Shown here piece by piece: positions 48,984 to 58,139 of a stretch of 64,000 nucleotides of DNA. Position numbers and translations under genes: made by a program. The stretch lies in the IMG/VR virus record IMGVR_UViG_3300025141_013434, positions 1-64,000 of that record, one strand, 5' to 3'. Below the pieces are notes generated by a model that searched no databases, was not told where the DNA came from, and saw only the letters and a program-made list of their open reading frames with translations. Every line of letters starts with the position of its first letter. Position 1 is the stretch's first letter. Origin of the DNA: a virus.

Positions 48984-49224
48984 ATTTGTTTTTGTTTTTA
49001 CGACGAGACTTTTCTATTTCGTCTCGCTCGTCCTCGAATTGTTTAGATAGTCTCTGAAGAAACCATCTCCTTATCTTAATCGGGAGATTATATGCTTCTG
49101 TGAATCCCCATCCACCATGGTACTTCAACAGAAAGAATTCTTCATACACTGATTCTATGTATTTACTGCTTAGGCCAAAAAAACTCGGCCGTGACGGGCA
49201 CCTCCGTTTCCGCAACGTTTCCAC
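48982..49224 (-). CDS. Small overlap gene, possible tail assembly chaperone extension
   Basis: The frame overlaps the gp26-like gene by 62 bases. No ATG or ribosome site supports independent initiation; the assigned GTG lies inside the upstream gene. The conserved-looking part is YIESVYEEFFLLKYHGGWGFTEAYNLPIKI, a segment I associate with small proteins next to gp26 in T4-type phages. The overlap contains seven consecutive Ts (49183-49177), and a +1 shift there would fuse this product to gp26. Tail assembly chaperones in many phages are made by such frameshifts just before the tape measure gene. Confidence 0.6.
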   Translation of the reverse strand: METLRKRRCPSRPSFFGLSSKYIESVYEEFFLLKYHGGWGFTEAYNLPIKIRRWFLQRLSKQFEDERDEIEKSRRKNKNK

Positions 49225-50029
49225 AATTGGTGCACTCCGCGGCCTGGGAGAAATTCACGCTTGGCATAGCTTTAGTGTATGCTACTCTTAAGTATCTAGA
49301 ATCCATGGCTGGCATGTTATCTATAAATTCTGCTATTTGAGACTTATTCTCGATACCGTTTGCCTTTATGATCATTGATCTAAAAAGGTCTGTTAGGTTC
49401 GTCTCTGGAAGATTGTTTTTCGATTTCATATCTCTTGCTTTTTGCAAGAAATTCTCTTCGCGACCGGTCATGGCTTTTATTTCTACTAGAACTTTCGATG
49501 TTGGAAGTTCAATTTCAAAAGTTTTTTCTCTCGTAAAATTAAAAAGACTTTCTTCTGGATCTTCGAAGTCATACCCTTCCGCATATTTGGAAAGATCAAA
49601 TTCGTTTTCAAAAGAATTTTCACAAGCTGGACAAACTACTGTGACAGGATAATTTGCCCCGTATCCTGTAACTCTAGCCGCCATTAAAACGGCGTTTCTG
49701 TCCGCTATTAGCAAATCAGCTGGATTAACATTGTCTATCATTATACTCTGCATCAACCTTTCCAGAGCTTGCCCCTTTTTCAAAAGGGCCGGGGAAGTCA
49801 ATATGTCCTCTTCTTTTGCTGTCATAAACTTTATTTCTACAGTATCTTTACCGTGCAAAGGGTGGCCTGGGCCATAAAAAATACCCCTCGATGGCAACTC
49901 AACAATTTCTGTTGGTGTAGCGAAACTTAATAAAGAATTCTTGGTTGGCGCGGACTGATCATCCACCATGGTAGGAGTGTCGTCGGCGCTTGCAACCATT
50001 TTGCGCCGAGAACTATTTCTATCAGACAA
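49163..50029 (-). CDS. Baseplate protein gp26-like
   Basis: The 288-residue protein has VELPSRGIFYGPGHPLHG, VEIKFMTAKEEDILTSPALL and a zinc-like set of two CxxC pairs (133/136 in VVCPACEN and about 270/273 in AECTNCGN). This matches the T4 base plate protein family (gp26 type) widespread in T4-type phages. In T4, gp26 is needed for hub formation but its exact role is unclear; a chaperone role is plausible. TTG start, six bases after GAGGT. Confidence 0.85.
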   Translation of the reverse strand: MSDRNSSRRKMVASADDTPTMVDDQSAPTKNSLLSFATPTEIVELPSRGIFYGPGHPLHGKDTVEIKFMTAKEEDILTSPALLKKGQALERLMQSIMIDNVNPADLLIADRNAVLMAARVTGYGANYPVTVVCPACENSFENEFDLSKYAEGYDFEDPEESLFNFTREKTFEIELPTSKVLVEIKAMTGREENFLQKARDMKSKNNLPETNLTDLFRSMIIKANGIENKSQIAEFIDNMPAMDSRYLRVAYTKAMPSVNFSQAAECTNCGNVAETEVPVTAEFFWPKQ

Positions 50030-50075
50030 TTTTTACCTCACTTTCTCTTTGTGCATTGTCTTATTCTATTTAATG

Positions 50076-50702
50076 CTATTCCACTGCTCTGCCGCCGGAG
50101 ATATTCCCGACGCCACCGCCTGCGCCACGCATTCGGCCGGCCGACAAGTCGGGTTCGCCCTTGGCTGTGTGATGTACACCCCCAGCACCAACGCTGGAGT
50201 TTATTCTTGCCCAGTCATAGCGCAGGGTAAGCTCTACATTTAGGAGATCGTCACTTTCATAGTCCAATTCATCAAAACTGATGGATTTTATCCAAGGATT
50301 ATAAAGCTGCCATTCTTCCAGGGGAACGCCCTCTGCGTCAAGTTGCTGCAGGTAGATCTTCCCGCCCACAGCGGAGACGGCTCTTTGTTTTGATATCGTT
50401 CTTGGAGCGCCGGCGAAATAATCGCCTGGGTCGTCATACCCAGAATCAAACAAAAGTTCCATCATCGTCTTTGATGCGTCCGGATAGACCGGATCGACCA
50501 GTGTGAGGGATATTTCCGCCCATTCGACTCGACCCGGATAGTAAAATTTATAATTCAAAAAATTATGTTCAGCTTCGGAAACAGTCACATTAGGTTTTGT
50601 AACCTTTTTGACAATCCACTGAGGAACGCCTCGAAAGCTCATGAGCCACCTGAATTTTCTTTTTGGCTCTACAGTAAAATCTGACCAAAAACTCTCTGAC
50701 AT
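50076..50702 (-). CDS. Tail tube protein gp19
   Basis: The 208 residues show the gp19 plan: FRWLMSFRGVPQWIVKKVTKP, then FLNYKFYYPGRVEWAEISLTLVDP and WQLYNPWIKSISFDELDYESD. Tube subunits stack as hexamers inside the sheath. The C-terminal 40 residues are glycine-rich and extend beyond the usual length of about 163. AGGAGG precedes the ATG. Confidence 0.92.
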   Translation of the reverse strand: MSESFWSDFTVEPKRKFRWLMSFRGVPQWIVKKVTKPNVTVSEAEHNFLNYKFYYPGRVEWAEISLTLVDPVYPDASKTMMELLFDSGYDDPGDYFAGAPRTISKQRAVSAVGGKIYLQQLDAEGVPLEEWQLYNPWIKSISFDELDYESDDLLNVELTLRYDWARINSSVGAGGVHHTAKGEPDLSAGRMRGAGGGVGNISGGRAVE

Positions 50703-50767
50703 CGGAACAATCCTCCTAAAAAACTTCTTTCACCACTAACTAGTCAGCGATATGCGTTTATGCCACC

Positions 50768-53700
50768 TTAATCTTCAAAAGCGGCACCGGTTCTTGTAAT
50801 AACAAAATCAATTGCAATAAACTCAATTGCTCTAGCTGGCTTTAAGAAAATCTTAGCATACATTATGTTTCTATCAACCAAGTCAGGGGTTGTGGTCGAC
50901 TCATCGAGAATAACCTTGTAATCTGTTAAGCCAAATCTAGCCTTGACACCGTCAAGGAATGGCTCAACCTGACCCCTAAACCTATTCCAAGTGGACTGTA
51001 CATTCTGGTCAAACAAAAGCCTAGCTGCCATTATGGAAATTTCCTTCTTGAGGTAAATCATGAGCCTTCTGACGTTGATTCTGTCAAGAGCAGACTTTGT
51101 TGTCTGTAGAGTCTTTTGTCCAAAAATGACTATACCTTCTGCGGGGAACGTTGCGATAGGGTTGATGTTGTTTTCATACAAATCATCTCTGTCCTTCGAC
51201 GTAAGCCTTTGCGAGACGCCAAGGACTGGGAGACCAGCAGAGCCCTCTGAGAGCCCGCCTCTCGTAAAGCCAGCAGGGGCGAACCACAACTCTGAATTGC
51301 GCTCTATCGAACCAAACGTGCCGATTGCGACGACAGATGGCGGTACCCAGACACGGCGATCATTTATTTCATCATAGATTTTAACCCAAGGAAAATAAGC
51401 ACAACCATAACTGTTATTGAGGCCCCTCTTTTTGATCTTTGAGACTGCATCTCTTACACTGTTGTTTGTGATCCTTGTCTTAAAGTCATTCGTGTTTTCA
51501 GTACTAGGAGCGTATCCACCATTTTCGGGGTCAATGACTGCCAAACAATCCGCTCGGTCTTCTGCCGTGTTGAGAACATGATTTGTGATCAACGGGGCTC
51601 TCACACCAGGGACCGACAACATGTTAATTTCTACAACTTCAGGATCTGACACCGAGTCAATTGCCCTCTTAATAGAATGAGCATGAGCGTTTGATTTGAA
51701 GGCCAAGCCTGTTGTACCTAACCCAGAAGTGCCGCCGTGGAAAGGTTCCCTCTCTTTGACGTTTAGCCCATCAATACCGCCGAAAATCGGAGATGTAAAT
51801 CTGTCGAAACCTGTTTCCAGAAGATCTTTCCAGCTATTTCTTCTAGCTGTGTAAGAAGCGCCCAGGGCCCTAGAGCCTGAAACGTAAACTGCAGTCGATG
51901 CTTCGAACGGTCTCGAACCGGTTGCGAACGCTGCGGTACCGCCGTTGACACACAAATCATCCAAAGTAAAAACGAAGGAATCTTCTGTGAGTGACCCCGC
52001 ATCGTACTGTGCAGAGTTAGTCAAACCCTTACCGCCGCGGACAATGTCTATAACAGACTCATCAAACCGGTCACTCGCCTGTGCACGGTAAGTGCTCATT
52101 CCCCAGTAAGCATTCTTTTGATCGGACAAGCCCTCGTCCGAAGAGGAGATCCTCAAAGGAAGTGATGGGAAAACAATCTTTCCCTCTGTGAGTCGGTCCA
52201 TACCGAATATCCAATGGTCCGGACTCGACTGGGATACTACTACACCCGTATTTGTAAAATAGTTATTGGTAGACGGAGCGGCCATCAATGAACCGGTTCG
52301 AGCGATGCTAGAACCAGGATTTCTATTCGCCGTACTTCCGCTGCCCGGGTATGGCTGCCAATCCTTGGTTTCAAAGGTTGCCGTCTTAAATCTCGGAGGA
52401 CCGTAAAAGCCAAACGGGACGAACTGTGGATCGGTCGCGCCTTCGTCGACATTGGCATCTACCACAACTCTAATAAACCTGGACTGATTTGGATATTGAC
52501 CATAGGCCCTATATCTATTAGCAGCGGTGTCCCATTCCTGGTACATGTCCCCTACCTTTATCCCTATGTAATTACTAGAATTAGGATTAAGATTGCAGTT
52601 GCCATAAGATTCCACGACTTGTGGGGCCGAGTCCTTATCTCTAAGTCTTCTAACCTCTACTGTGAATGTTCCATATGGGTCGTTATCATTGCCCGCCTTT
52701 ACGTCCTTGATAGAAATTTTCAGATTTGTACAACCCCAAGTACCATCATCCAAAGTTACAAACCGGAATAGCTTCTGGGGCTGCTTCTTCGGGCCGAAAG
52801 CCGAACCTGAAACAGTAGTTATGTCTTGCGAAATAAACCAGCCTGTCTTTCCGGGTTGTGTGTCTAGTTGATTAACTGACCAGTCGACTGTGCCCTTTTT
52901 AAGTGGCATAATGACACCATAAAGAGAGCTTGCGCCCGCAGTGCCGCCCACAAACTGATCAGTCTTGTTGTGGAGGTCATACACCGACCTTTCGAAGGTC
53001 TCTCCAAGGAAGTATCTCTTGCGAGCTGTAGTCGATATCGTATTCGTACTCATTAGGCCGGGATTAGTATTGAACACCTTTCGAATATAGTTATCACTAT
53101 TTCTATTGAAATTGAAGACAACCTTTTCTTTATTTCCAATGGCTGTATTATCCCAAAGCCACCCAGTGAACTCAAATTTTTCAGTGTCCGTGGACTTAAC
53201 AGCTGTTACCGAACCCGAAGCTACGGTAGGATGGTTGGCCGAGGCCAAAACAATGTTGCTGCCATTTCCCTTATCTGTGGCAGAGCCGGAACCAACCAAC
53301 GAACCAGACAGTGCAATGCCGCCTGCATCAAAATACCAGACCGCGGCCAGAGAACCTGTCGTTTGGCGGCTGCCTGTAATAACTTGATTTCCGAAAGCGC
53401 AAGCGCCTCGTCGGTCGTATCGTTTTGCCGATGTTGATCCCGAAGAAAAGAGAAATAAGCCGAGTGCACCACCGGAGGTAGTCGGGGTTCCCCCAACAGA
53501 TGAATAGGTCGTCTTCCAGCCAGCTTCGCCGTTTGTTACTTTAGCCGGATCTGCCACGCCCAACAAACGAACAAAAGTAACCGGAGAAGAATTTCTTAAA
53601 TAAGCCTGTGCGGCATACGCAGCATAAGTGGGCGCGCCACGGTCGCCGTCTCTCCAAACGTCGCTAGTGCCGCCTCCGCCTGGAACGGGTTCACCAAAGA

Positions 53701-53872
53701 TCTCAACAAACTCGGACATAGAGCCAACGGTAACGGGTCTAAGCGAGGGGCCGCGAAGGGAGCGGCCGATGACACAAGGCCCGATGGGATCCGGAACGGC
53801 TGGCAGCTGAGAGTTGTCAATCTCGTTGATGAAAACTCCCGGTGAGACAAATTTAAATCTTCTAACGGACAT
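50768..53872 (-). CDS. Contractile tail sheath protein gp18
   Basis: The N-terminus VSPGVFINEIDNSQLP and the C-terminal block (LWFAPAGFTRGGLSE, RLMIYLKKEISIMAARLLFDQN, KVILDESTTTPDLVDRNIMYAKIFL) are those of T4 gp18. At 1034 residues it is far longer than T4 gp18 (659). The extra length is in the middle (roughly residues 130-600), which is Ser/Gly-rich and beta-like and would face the outside of the sheath. AAGGAG precedes the ATG, and a late-promoter-like motif and a terminator lie upstream. Confidence 0.94.
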   Translation of the reverse strand: MSVRRFKFVSPGVFINEIDNSQLPAVPDPIGPCVIGRSLRGPSLRPVTVGSMSEFVEIFGEPVPGGGGTSDVWRDGDRGAPTYAAYAAQAYLRNSSPVTFVRLLGVADPAKVTNGEAGWKTTYSSVGGTPTTSGGALGLFLFSSGSTSAKRYDRRGACAFGNQVITGSRQTTGSLAAVWYFDAGGIALSGSLVGSGSATDKGNGSNIVLASANHPTVASGSVTAVKSTDTEKFEFTGWLWDNTAIGNKEKVVFNFNRNSDNYIRKVFNTNPGLMSTNTISTTARKRYFLGETFERSVYDLHNKTDQFVGGTAGASSLYGVIMPLKKGTVDWSVNQLDTQPGKTGWFISQDITTVSGSAFGPKKQPQKLFRFVTLDDGTWGCTNLKISIKDVKAGNDNDPYGTFTVEVRRLRDKDSAPQVVESYGNCNLNPNSSNYIGIKVGDMYQEWDTAANRYRAYGQYPNQSRFIRVVVDANVDEGATDPQFVPFGFYGPPRFKTATFETKDWQPYPGSGSTANRNPGSSIARTGSLMAAPSTNNYFTNTGVVVSQSSPDHWIFGMDRLTEGKIVFPSLPLRISSSDEGLSDQKNAYWGMSTYRAQASDRFDESVIDIVRGGKGLTNSAQYDAGSLTEDSFVFTLDDLCVNGGTAAFATGSRPFEASTAVYVSGSRALGASYTARRNSWKDLLETGFDRFTSPIFGGIDGLNVKEREPFHGGTSGLGTTGLAFKSNAHAHSIKRAIDSVSDPEVVEINMLSVPGVRAPLITNHVLNTAEDRADCLAVIDPENGGYAPSTENTNDFKTRITNNSVRDAVSKIKKRGLNNSYGCAYFPWVKIYDEINDRRVWVPPSVVAIGTFGSIERNSELWFAPAGFTRGGLSEGSAGLPVLGVSQRLTSKDRDDLYENNINPIATFPAEGIVIFGQKTLQTTKSALDRINVRRLMIYLKKEISIMAARLLFDQNVQSTWNRFRGQVEPFLDGVKARFGLTDYKVILDESTTTPDLVDRNIMYAKIFLKPARAIEFIAIDFVITRTGAAFED

Positions 53873-53926
53873 GTTGAATTCTCCTTAAACGATCACTGTC
53901 GAATGGACACTAATACTTCTTCATAA

Positions 53927-53934
53927 ATAAATAG
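53927..53934 (-). promoter_or_regulatory. Candidate late promoter motif CTATTTAT
   Basis: Minus strand TACTATTTATTTATG 55-62 bases before the sheath ATG, just downstream of a terminator, in the only gap where the sheath transcript could begin. Confidence 0.55.
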
Positions 53935-53960
53935 TATTTAACTAGCCAAAACGCATCGAA

Positions 53961-53993
53961 TAAAAAGGGCCTGCTGGAAAAACCAGCAGGCCC
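53961..53993 (-). terminator. Terminator after the fibre-like gene
   Basis: Perfect 11-base-pair hairpin GGGCCTGCTGG / CCAGCAGGCCC (arms 53993-53983 and 53977-53967, loop TTTTT), followed by TTTTTATT on the minus strand. Confidence 0.95.
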
Positions 53994-54015
53994 ATGACAG
54001 TTAAAATTTATAATC

Positions 54016-57000
54016 TCAGCTGTTAGTACCGGAACCTGACAAATAAGTCACCGTTAGGACATCATCAGAATCCAATGCAAGGTCATCATGGAGATATACC
54101 TTATATGCATTAGCAGAACCAGTTGACAAATGATAATCTGCACCCGGGGATTGGTTGTCTGGCATATGGGTAATGTGGTCTCCGTGCAAAAGAACACCAT
54201 TCAGGTACACCATCAAACTACCAGACATGGGCTGCGCACCCAGGGAAGCAGTGAGATATGGAGTAGGAACGGCTTTCGATGCAAACATACCACTAGTAGG
54301 CACTGAGCCACTAATGTTTGAACCATCAGCTCGGACGAAAATATCCTTTCTCCAGCCAACACTAAGTCGACCAGAAGTAAAGGTTATACCACCGTTTGCA
54401 TCAGTCTTATTGATAACAATATCTTGATGAAGCTTCGCCTTAGTTACCGCCAAAGAGCCAATTTGTGGCGCGGTAACTGAGCCAGTCTGTATGTTGTCCA
54501 CAGTGACAATAGCAGTACCGTGAAGTGCATCAATGTAGCCAGCGTCGACGTGGAGTTCTGCCCACTGCAAGGCACTAGTACCCAGGTCTCTTGCACTATC
54601 AGTAGACGGGACCAAGTCAGAGTCGAAGCGACCCGTAGCAGTGATAGTGTCCGAAGTAGCATTACCGAGGTCAACATCACCAGTTGCAGACAGTGTAGTA
54701 ACAGTTGCTGCAGCAGCAGTGTTAGCACCAAGGATGCCATCAACATTAGTTGCAGTAACAGTGTCAATGTGACCAGTGTCTATATGAGCTTCAGCAAATT
54801 GCTTTGCAGAAGTACCAAGGTCAACTTTGCTATCGTTCTGAGGCACAAGGTCTGTGATGAGACCACCAACAATGGCGATGTCATCCGCTAGTGCATTACC
54901 AATCATCATACCACCGGAGGCGGTCAATGAAGTTATAGTTACCTGCCCGGCAACAACCTTGTCAGCAGTAGCAGTGTGGAAAGTACCAGACGCACCAGAA
55001 ACTGATGTCGAGCCAACAAGTTTCACACCACTAACTTTACCTGTCGAAATGTGGCCAAGTTCTGCTCTCTTAGCTTGCAAGAGAGAACCAGAAACAGAAC
55101 CAGTAACGCCAAAGCGCATGCCGGCTGTACCAACCGCTGCCATAGTGTCGGAACCAGAAACAAAGCTCGCGCCTGACTGGCCGCCAACGTTGACAAGCAA
55201 TGCGTCACCAGGAGTGGCTGCAACTCTCGTACCCAACGTCAAAGACATGAGAGGAGAAGAACCAGTTCCCTGTACACCGACCTTGCCACCAAGTTGAAAA
55301 CCTGCTCCGACATAGTCGCCTCCCTTAGAACCGGAAACACCCGCAATAATCAAGTTATCCTTGATTTCTAGCGAATCTTTAGTAACGGTTCTGGAAACAA
55401 TCGTATCAACGTCCAAAGACGTGATCTTTGCAAAAGAGGCCGTCAGTGCAGTTGCAACAATCGTGTCAATGTTGCCAGTGTCAATGTGAGCTTCAGCCCA
55501 TTGCTTGGCACTAGTACCCAGGTCTCTCGCACTATCAGTAGACGGAATCAAATCCGAATCAAACTGACCTGTGCAAGTAATGGTATCTGAAGTAGCATTA
55601 CCGAGGTCAACATCGCCAGTTGCACTCAGGGAGGTGACTGTTGCGGCTGCAGCAGTGTTCGCACCAAGAATACCATCAACATTAGTTGCTGTTACTGTAT
55701 CGATATGGCCAGTGTCGATGTGGGCTTCAGCAAATTGCTTTGTAGAAGTACCAAGGTCGACCTTGCTATCGTTCTGGGGAACAAGATCTGTGATCAAGCC
55801 ACCCAAGATTGAAAGGTCGTCAGTGACCGCAGTACCAAGCATTACACCGTTTGAGGCTGTCAAACTATTGACTGTAGCTCCACCGAAGACAGCGTCGTCA
55901 CCAGTAAGATCATGGAAGTTACCAGTTGCACCGGAAACACTGTTTGATCCAACTACGTCATAAACGCTAGCAACAGCATTTGCTGCACCACCAACATAAT
56001 AAGTTGTGCCGCCACCAAGCAAAATCTTGGAAGTAGCATTTCTTACCTGCATGTCTGCATTACGACCACCAAAGATAGCAGTCGAACCAGAGTAGATGGT
56101 AACAGTGTCAGCACTATTATTCGAATCAAAGCGAATGCTGCCGCGGCCATCGCCGTCGATGAAAGCACCAGTGGTGCCAATTGCAACGCCTGATTTACCG
56201 TGACCAATAACACCAACACCACTCTTCACACCCATGGTAAAATAATTTGTACCCGCGATCTTGAAGTTAAGTGCCTGAGCGTCAAGAGCCACAGTACCTC
56301 TGGTGTTACTAGTACCTTTTGATTTAACAGTGAGGATTGGCTTGTCAGGCGTACCTGAGTTGTAAATTACTGATGAGGTAGCACTACCAATAGCCAAACA
56401 AGCGCCGGATAAGTTCGTGCCCGAGTTGTCACCAATGACAAAAGCATATGCGTTATTGGTATTGGTGTCGAAGCCCGACTCACCTTGGCCGTGCGACGAT
56501 GTAATGTTAACGACAGTTGCATAATAATTACCACCGTTATCAACGGTCTTCAATCTAATGCCCAGTTCACCAACTTCACTCTGAATCTGTGCAGCATCAT
56601 CGCTAGCAACGTCATGCCAGAGAGTCATAAAGTGGGTTCCCTTTGCCAGGAACTGGTGACCTGTGGTTTGTGTCGTACTACCTACGTTATATTCTATTTC
56701 CCTATTGGAGCCTGAGCCAATGTTAATCCAACATGGCAGATTGCCGCCGCCGAGACCGCGGGCAATAAGGTTGATGGATGAATTGACTCCACTGCCCGGG
56801 CCATGAGATACAACTCTCAATTCGCCTTGGGCCGGTGACCAAACCTGAACGTTTGATCCCGATACATTTTCTGCTTGAAAAATAAGCTGGCGGCCGTTGC
56901 TGCCCGTCAAATTGTGTCCATCAGTTTTCCAATCAAGCAGGCCACCCAGGGAGCCATTATGATTAAACTGAATTGAGCCTGACGTACCTGCAACAGCGGA

Positions 57001-57234
57001 ACCACTGTTTATGTATGCTTTGAGGTCGCCGGCTTCGATGCCTCTAACCGTATCTGCGCTAGTGTCGTGAAGAGCTACGATATCGCCATCAGCGATAACA
57101 CCACCCCACGCAGGGCCGCCGCCCTCGGTCTTTATAAAGTTTAAGTGACCTATCTCAATCGAACCGGAAGCAATGGCATCTCTTTTAACGCCTCCGGTGG
57201 CGATAAGCCTTGAATCTATCTTTGTTCTTGCCAT
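54016..57234 (-). CDS. Repeat-rich fibre-like virion protein (1072 aa)
   Basis: The N-terminus is MARTKIDSRLIATGGVKRDA. The middle is a chain of beta-rich repeats with recurring LGTSTKQFAEAHIDTGHIDT and ATGDVDLGNATSDTIT segments, typical of phage fibre or appendage proteins that form triple beta-helices. The C-terminal 85 residues form a module (LMVYLNGVLLHGDHI, then DVLTVTYLSGSG) that also ends the gp15-like protein at 58140. It may be a tail fibre, neck whisker or baseplate appendage, and adhesion is likely but inferred. AGGAG precedes the ATG. Confidence 0.75.
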   Translation of the reverse strand: MARTKIDSRLIATGGVKRDAIASGSIEIGHLNFIKTEGGGPAWGGVIADGDIVALHDTSADTVRGIEAGDLKAYINSGSAVAGTSGSIQFNHNGSLGGLLDWKTDGHNLTGSNGRQLIFQAENVSGSNVQVWSPAQGELRVVSHGPGSGVNSSINLIARGLGGGNLPCWINIGSGSNREIEYNVGSTTQTTGHQFLAKGTHFMTLWHDVASDDAAQIQSEVGELGIRLKTVDNGGNYYATVVNITSSHGQGESGFDTNTNNAYAFVIGDNSGTNLSGACLAIGSATSSVIYNSGTPDKPILTVKSKGTSNTRGTVALDAQALNFKIAGTNYFTMGVKSGVGVIGHGKSGVAIGTTGAFIDGDGRGSIRFDSNNSADTVTIYSGSTAIFGGRNADMQVRNATSKILLGGGTTYYVGGAANAVASVYDVVGSNSVSGATGNFHDLTGDDAVFGGATVNSLTASNGVMLGTAVTDDLSILGGLITDLVPQNDSKVDLGTSTKQFAEAHIDTGHIDTVTATNVDGILGANTAAAATVTSLSATGDVDLGNATSDTITCTGQFDSDLIPSTDSARDLGTSAKQWAEAHIDTGNIDTIVATALTASFAKITSLDVDTIVSRTVTKDSLEIKDNLIIAGVSGSKGGDYVGAGFQLGGKVGVQGTGSSPLMSLTLGTRVAATPGDALLVNVGGQSGASFVSGSDTMAAVGTAGMRFGVTGSVSGSLLQAKRAELGHISTGKVSGVKLVGSTSVSGASGTFHTATADKVVAGQVTITSLTASGGMMIGNALADDIAIVGGLITDLVPQNDSKVDLGTSAKQFAEAHIDTGHIDTVTATNVDGILGANTAAAATVTTLSATGDVDLGNATSDTITATGRFDSDLVPSTDSARDLGTSALQWAELHVDAGYIDALHGTAIVTVDNIQTGSVTAPQIGSLAVTKAKLHQDIVINKTDANGGITFTSGRLSVGWRKDIFVRADGSNISGSVPTSGMFASKAVPTPYLTASLGAQPMSGSLMVYLNGVLLHGDHITHMPDNQSPGADYHLSTGSANAYKVYLHDDLALDSDDVLTVTYLSGSGTNS
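54536..54920 (-). repeat. Long coding repeat, copy 1
   Basis: About 385 bases closely resembling 55466-55850, offset by 930 bases; several blocks of 20 or more bases are identical. Both copies encode the fibre repeat region in the same frame. Confidence 0.8.
55466..55850 (-). repeat. Long coding repeat, copy 2
   Basis: Second copy of the fibre repeat, 930 bases upstream in transcription. Recombination between the copies would remove 310 codons without a frameshift. Confidence 0.8.
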
Positions 57235-57261
57235 TTTGTATATAATCTCCTGTTGTTGTTG

Positions 57262-57276
57262 GGGTCATTTTGACCC
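57262..57276 (-). promoter_or_regulatory. Short hairpin in the fibre gene leader
   Basis: Inverted repeat GGGTCA / TGACCC with a three-base loop lies about 28 bases upstream of the fibre ATG on the minus strand, followed by CAACAACAACAGGAG. Too small and without a T-run to be a strong terminator; it may be an operator or leader structure. Confidence 0.4.
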
Positions 57277-57307
57277 ATTAAGAACAACCTTAAGAAAACA
57301 AAAACTA

Positions 57308-57535
57308 TCAGGAAAACAAAACTTTCTTTAAATTTCTAATATTATTATCAAACTTGCAAAAATCAGAATTAAGGAATTCAACTGAAAGGGAACTGCAAAC
57401 AGAATTGGAATCATCGAATTCGAAATGGAAACGGCCGGTGGAAAGACGATGACACTTCAATATTGATACCCCTTTAAGCTGCAAATAAGCGGCTATACCT
57501 ATATCTGACGTAATGTATCTTTTGTCTTCTGACAC
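57308..57535 (-). CDS. DUF5659-like small protein
   Basis: The pattern RYITSDIGIAAYLQLKGVSI, then RFHFEFDDS and a C-terminal NIRNLKKVLF is that of DUF5659, a short phage family of unknown function. The start is a GTG with an overlapping AGAAGG. It lies between structural genes. Confidence 0.7.
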   Translation of the reverse strand: MSEDKRYITSDIGIAAYLQLKGVSILKCHRLSTGRFHFEFDDSNSVCSSLSVEFLNSDFCKFDNNIRNLKKVLFS

Positions 57536-57575
57536 CTTCTAAAATCCCCATCTCATCTATTTGTTATACTCTTAC

Positions 57576-58100
57576 TTAACTAGGGTCATTTTTTATGAAG
57601 GCACCTTTTGTTTGATTATCGTTAGGAAAAACCAGAGTATAGCCAGACTCAGGATCTAGAGGAAAAGCGCTTTGAAGTTCTTCCATTTTTTTGTTCAAAG
57701 CGCTTTGAGCTAGCTCTATTTCATCCAAAAGCCTCTCTTTGTCCACCTCATAAGCCTGTAACAGCAAACCCAACGAAGATATTAGTTCTTTTAATCTTGT
57801 CCTTACGGAAATTATAAAATCAATATCCCCTTCTTCTATTTCAAAATATGAATCATCTATCTCGGGCTCGGGTTCGGGCTCGGGTTCTGGTTCGAGATCT
57901 AAATCTCCAGAAATCAGCTTTCCACCTCTTATTACATATTTGGGATTTGAGACCTCTTCGGAAACCTCTTCTTCAACTTCTTCTACTAGAGCCTCTTCGT
58001 CCAAAAGAACGTCCAGGGCCTTGTTGGCCTTGTCGTGCATATCTGGACTTGTCTCCTTGAGGTGTTCTAACAAATTTATTAATTTATCTAACGCTGACAT
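57576..58100 (-). CDS. Acidic hypothetical protein with EP repeats
   Basis: Residues 1-50 form an acidic helix (DVLLDEEALVEEVEEEVSEE), then an EPEPEPEPE run near residue 75, then a long coiled coil (about 95-145, with KELISSLGLLLQAYEVDKERLLDEI). A virion-associated or assembly role is possible by context. AAGGAG precedes the ATG, and a late-promoter-like motif lies about 35 bases upstream. Confidence 0.6.
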   Translation of the reverse strand: MSALDKLINLLEHLKETSPDMHDKANKALDVLLDEEALVEEVEEEVSEEVSNPKYVIRGGKLISGDLDLEPEPEPEPEPEIDDSYFEIEEGDIDFIISVRTRLKELISSLGLLLQAYEVDKERLLDEIELAQSALNKKMEELQSAFPLDPESGYTLVFPNDNQTKGAFIKNDPS

Positions 58101-58131
58101 ATTATGCTCCTTGAATAAAACAGATTCAAAT

Positions 58132-58139
58132 ATAAATAG
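58132..58139 (-). promoter_or_regulatory. Candidate late promoter motif CTATTTAT
   Basis: Minus strand GACTATTTATAT in the 39-base gap before the ATG at 58100. Confidence 0.5.
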
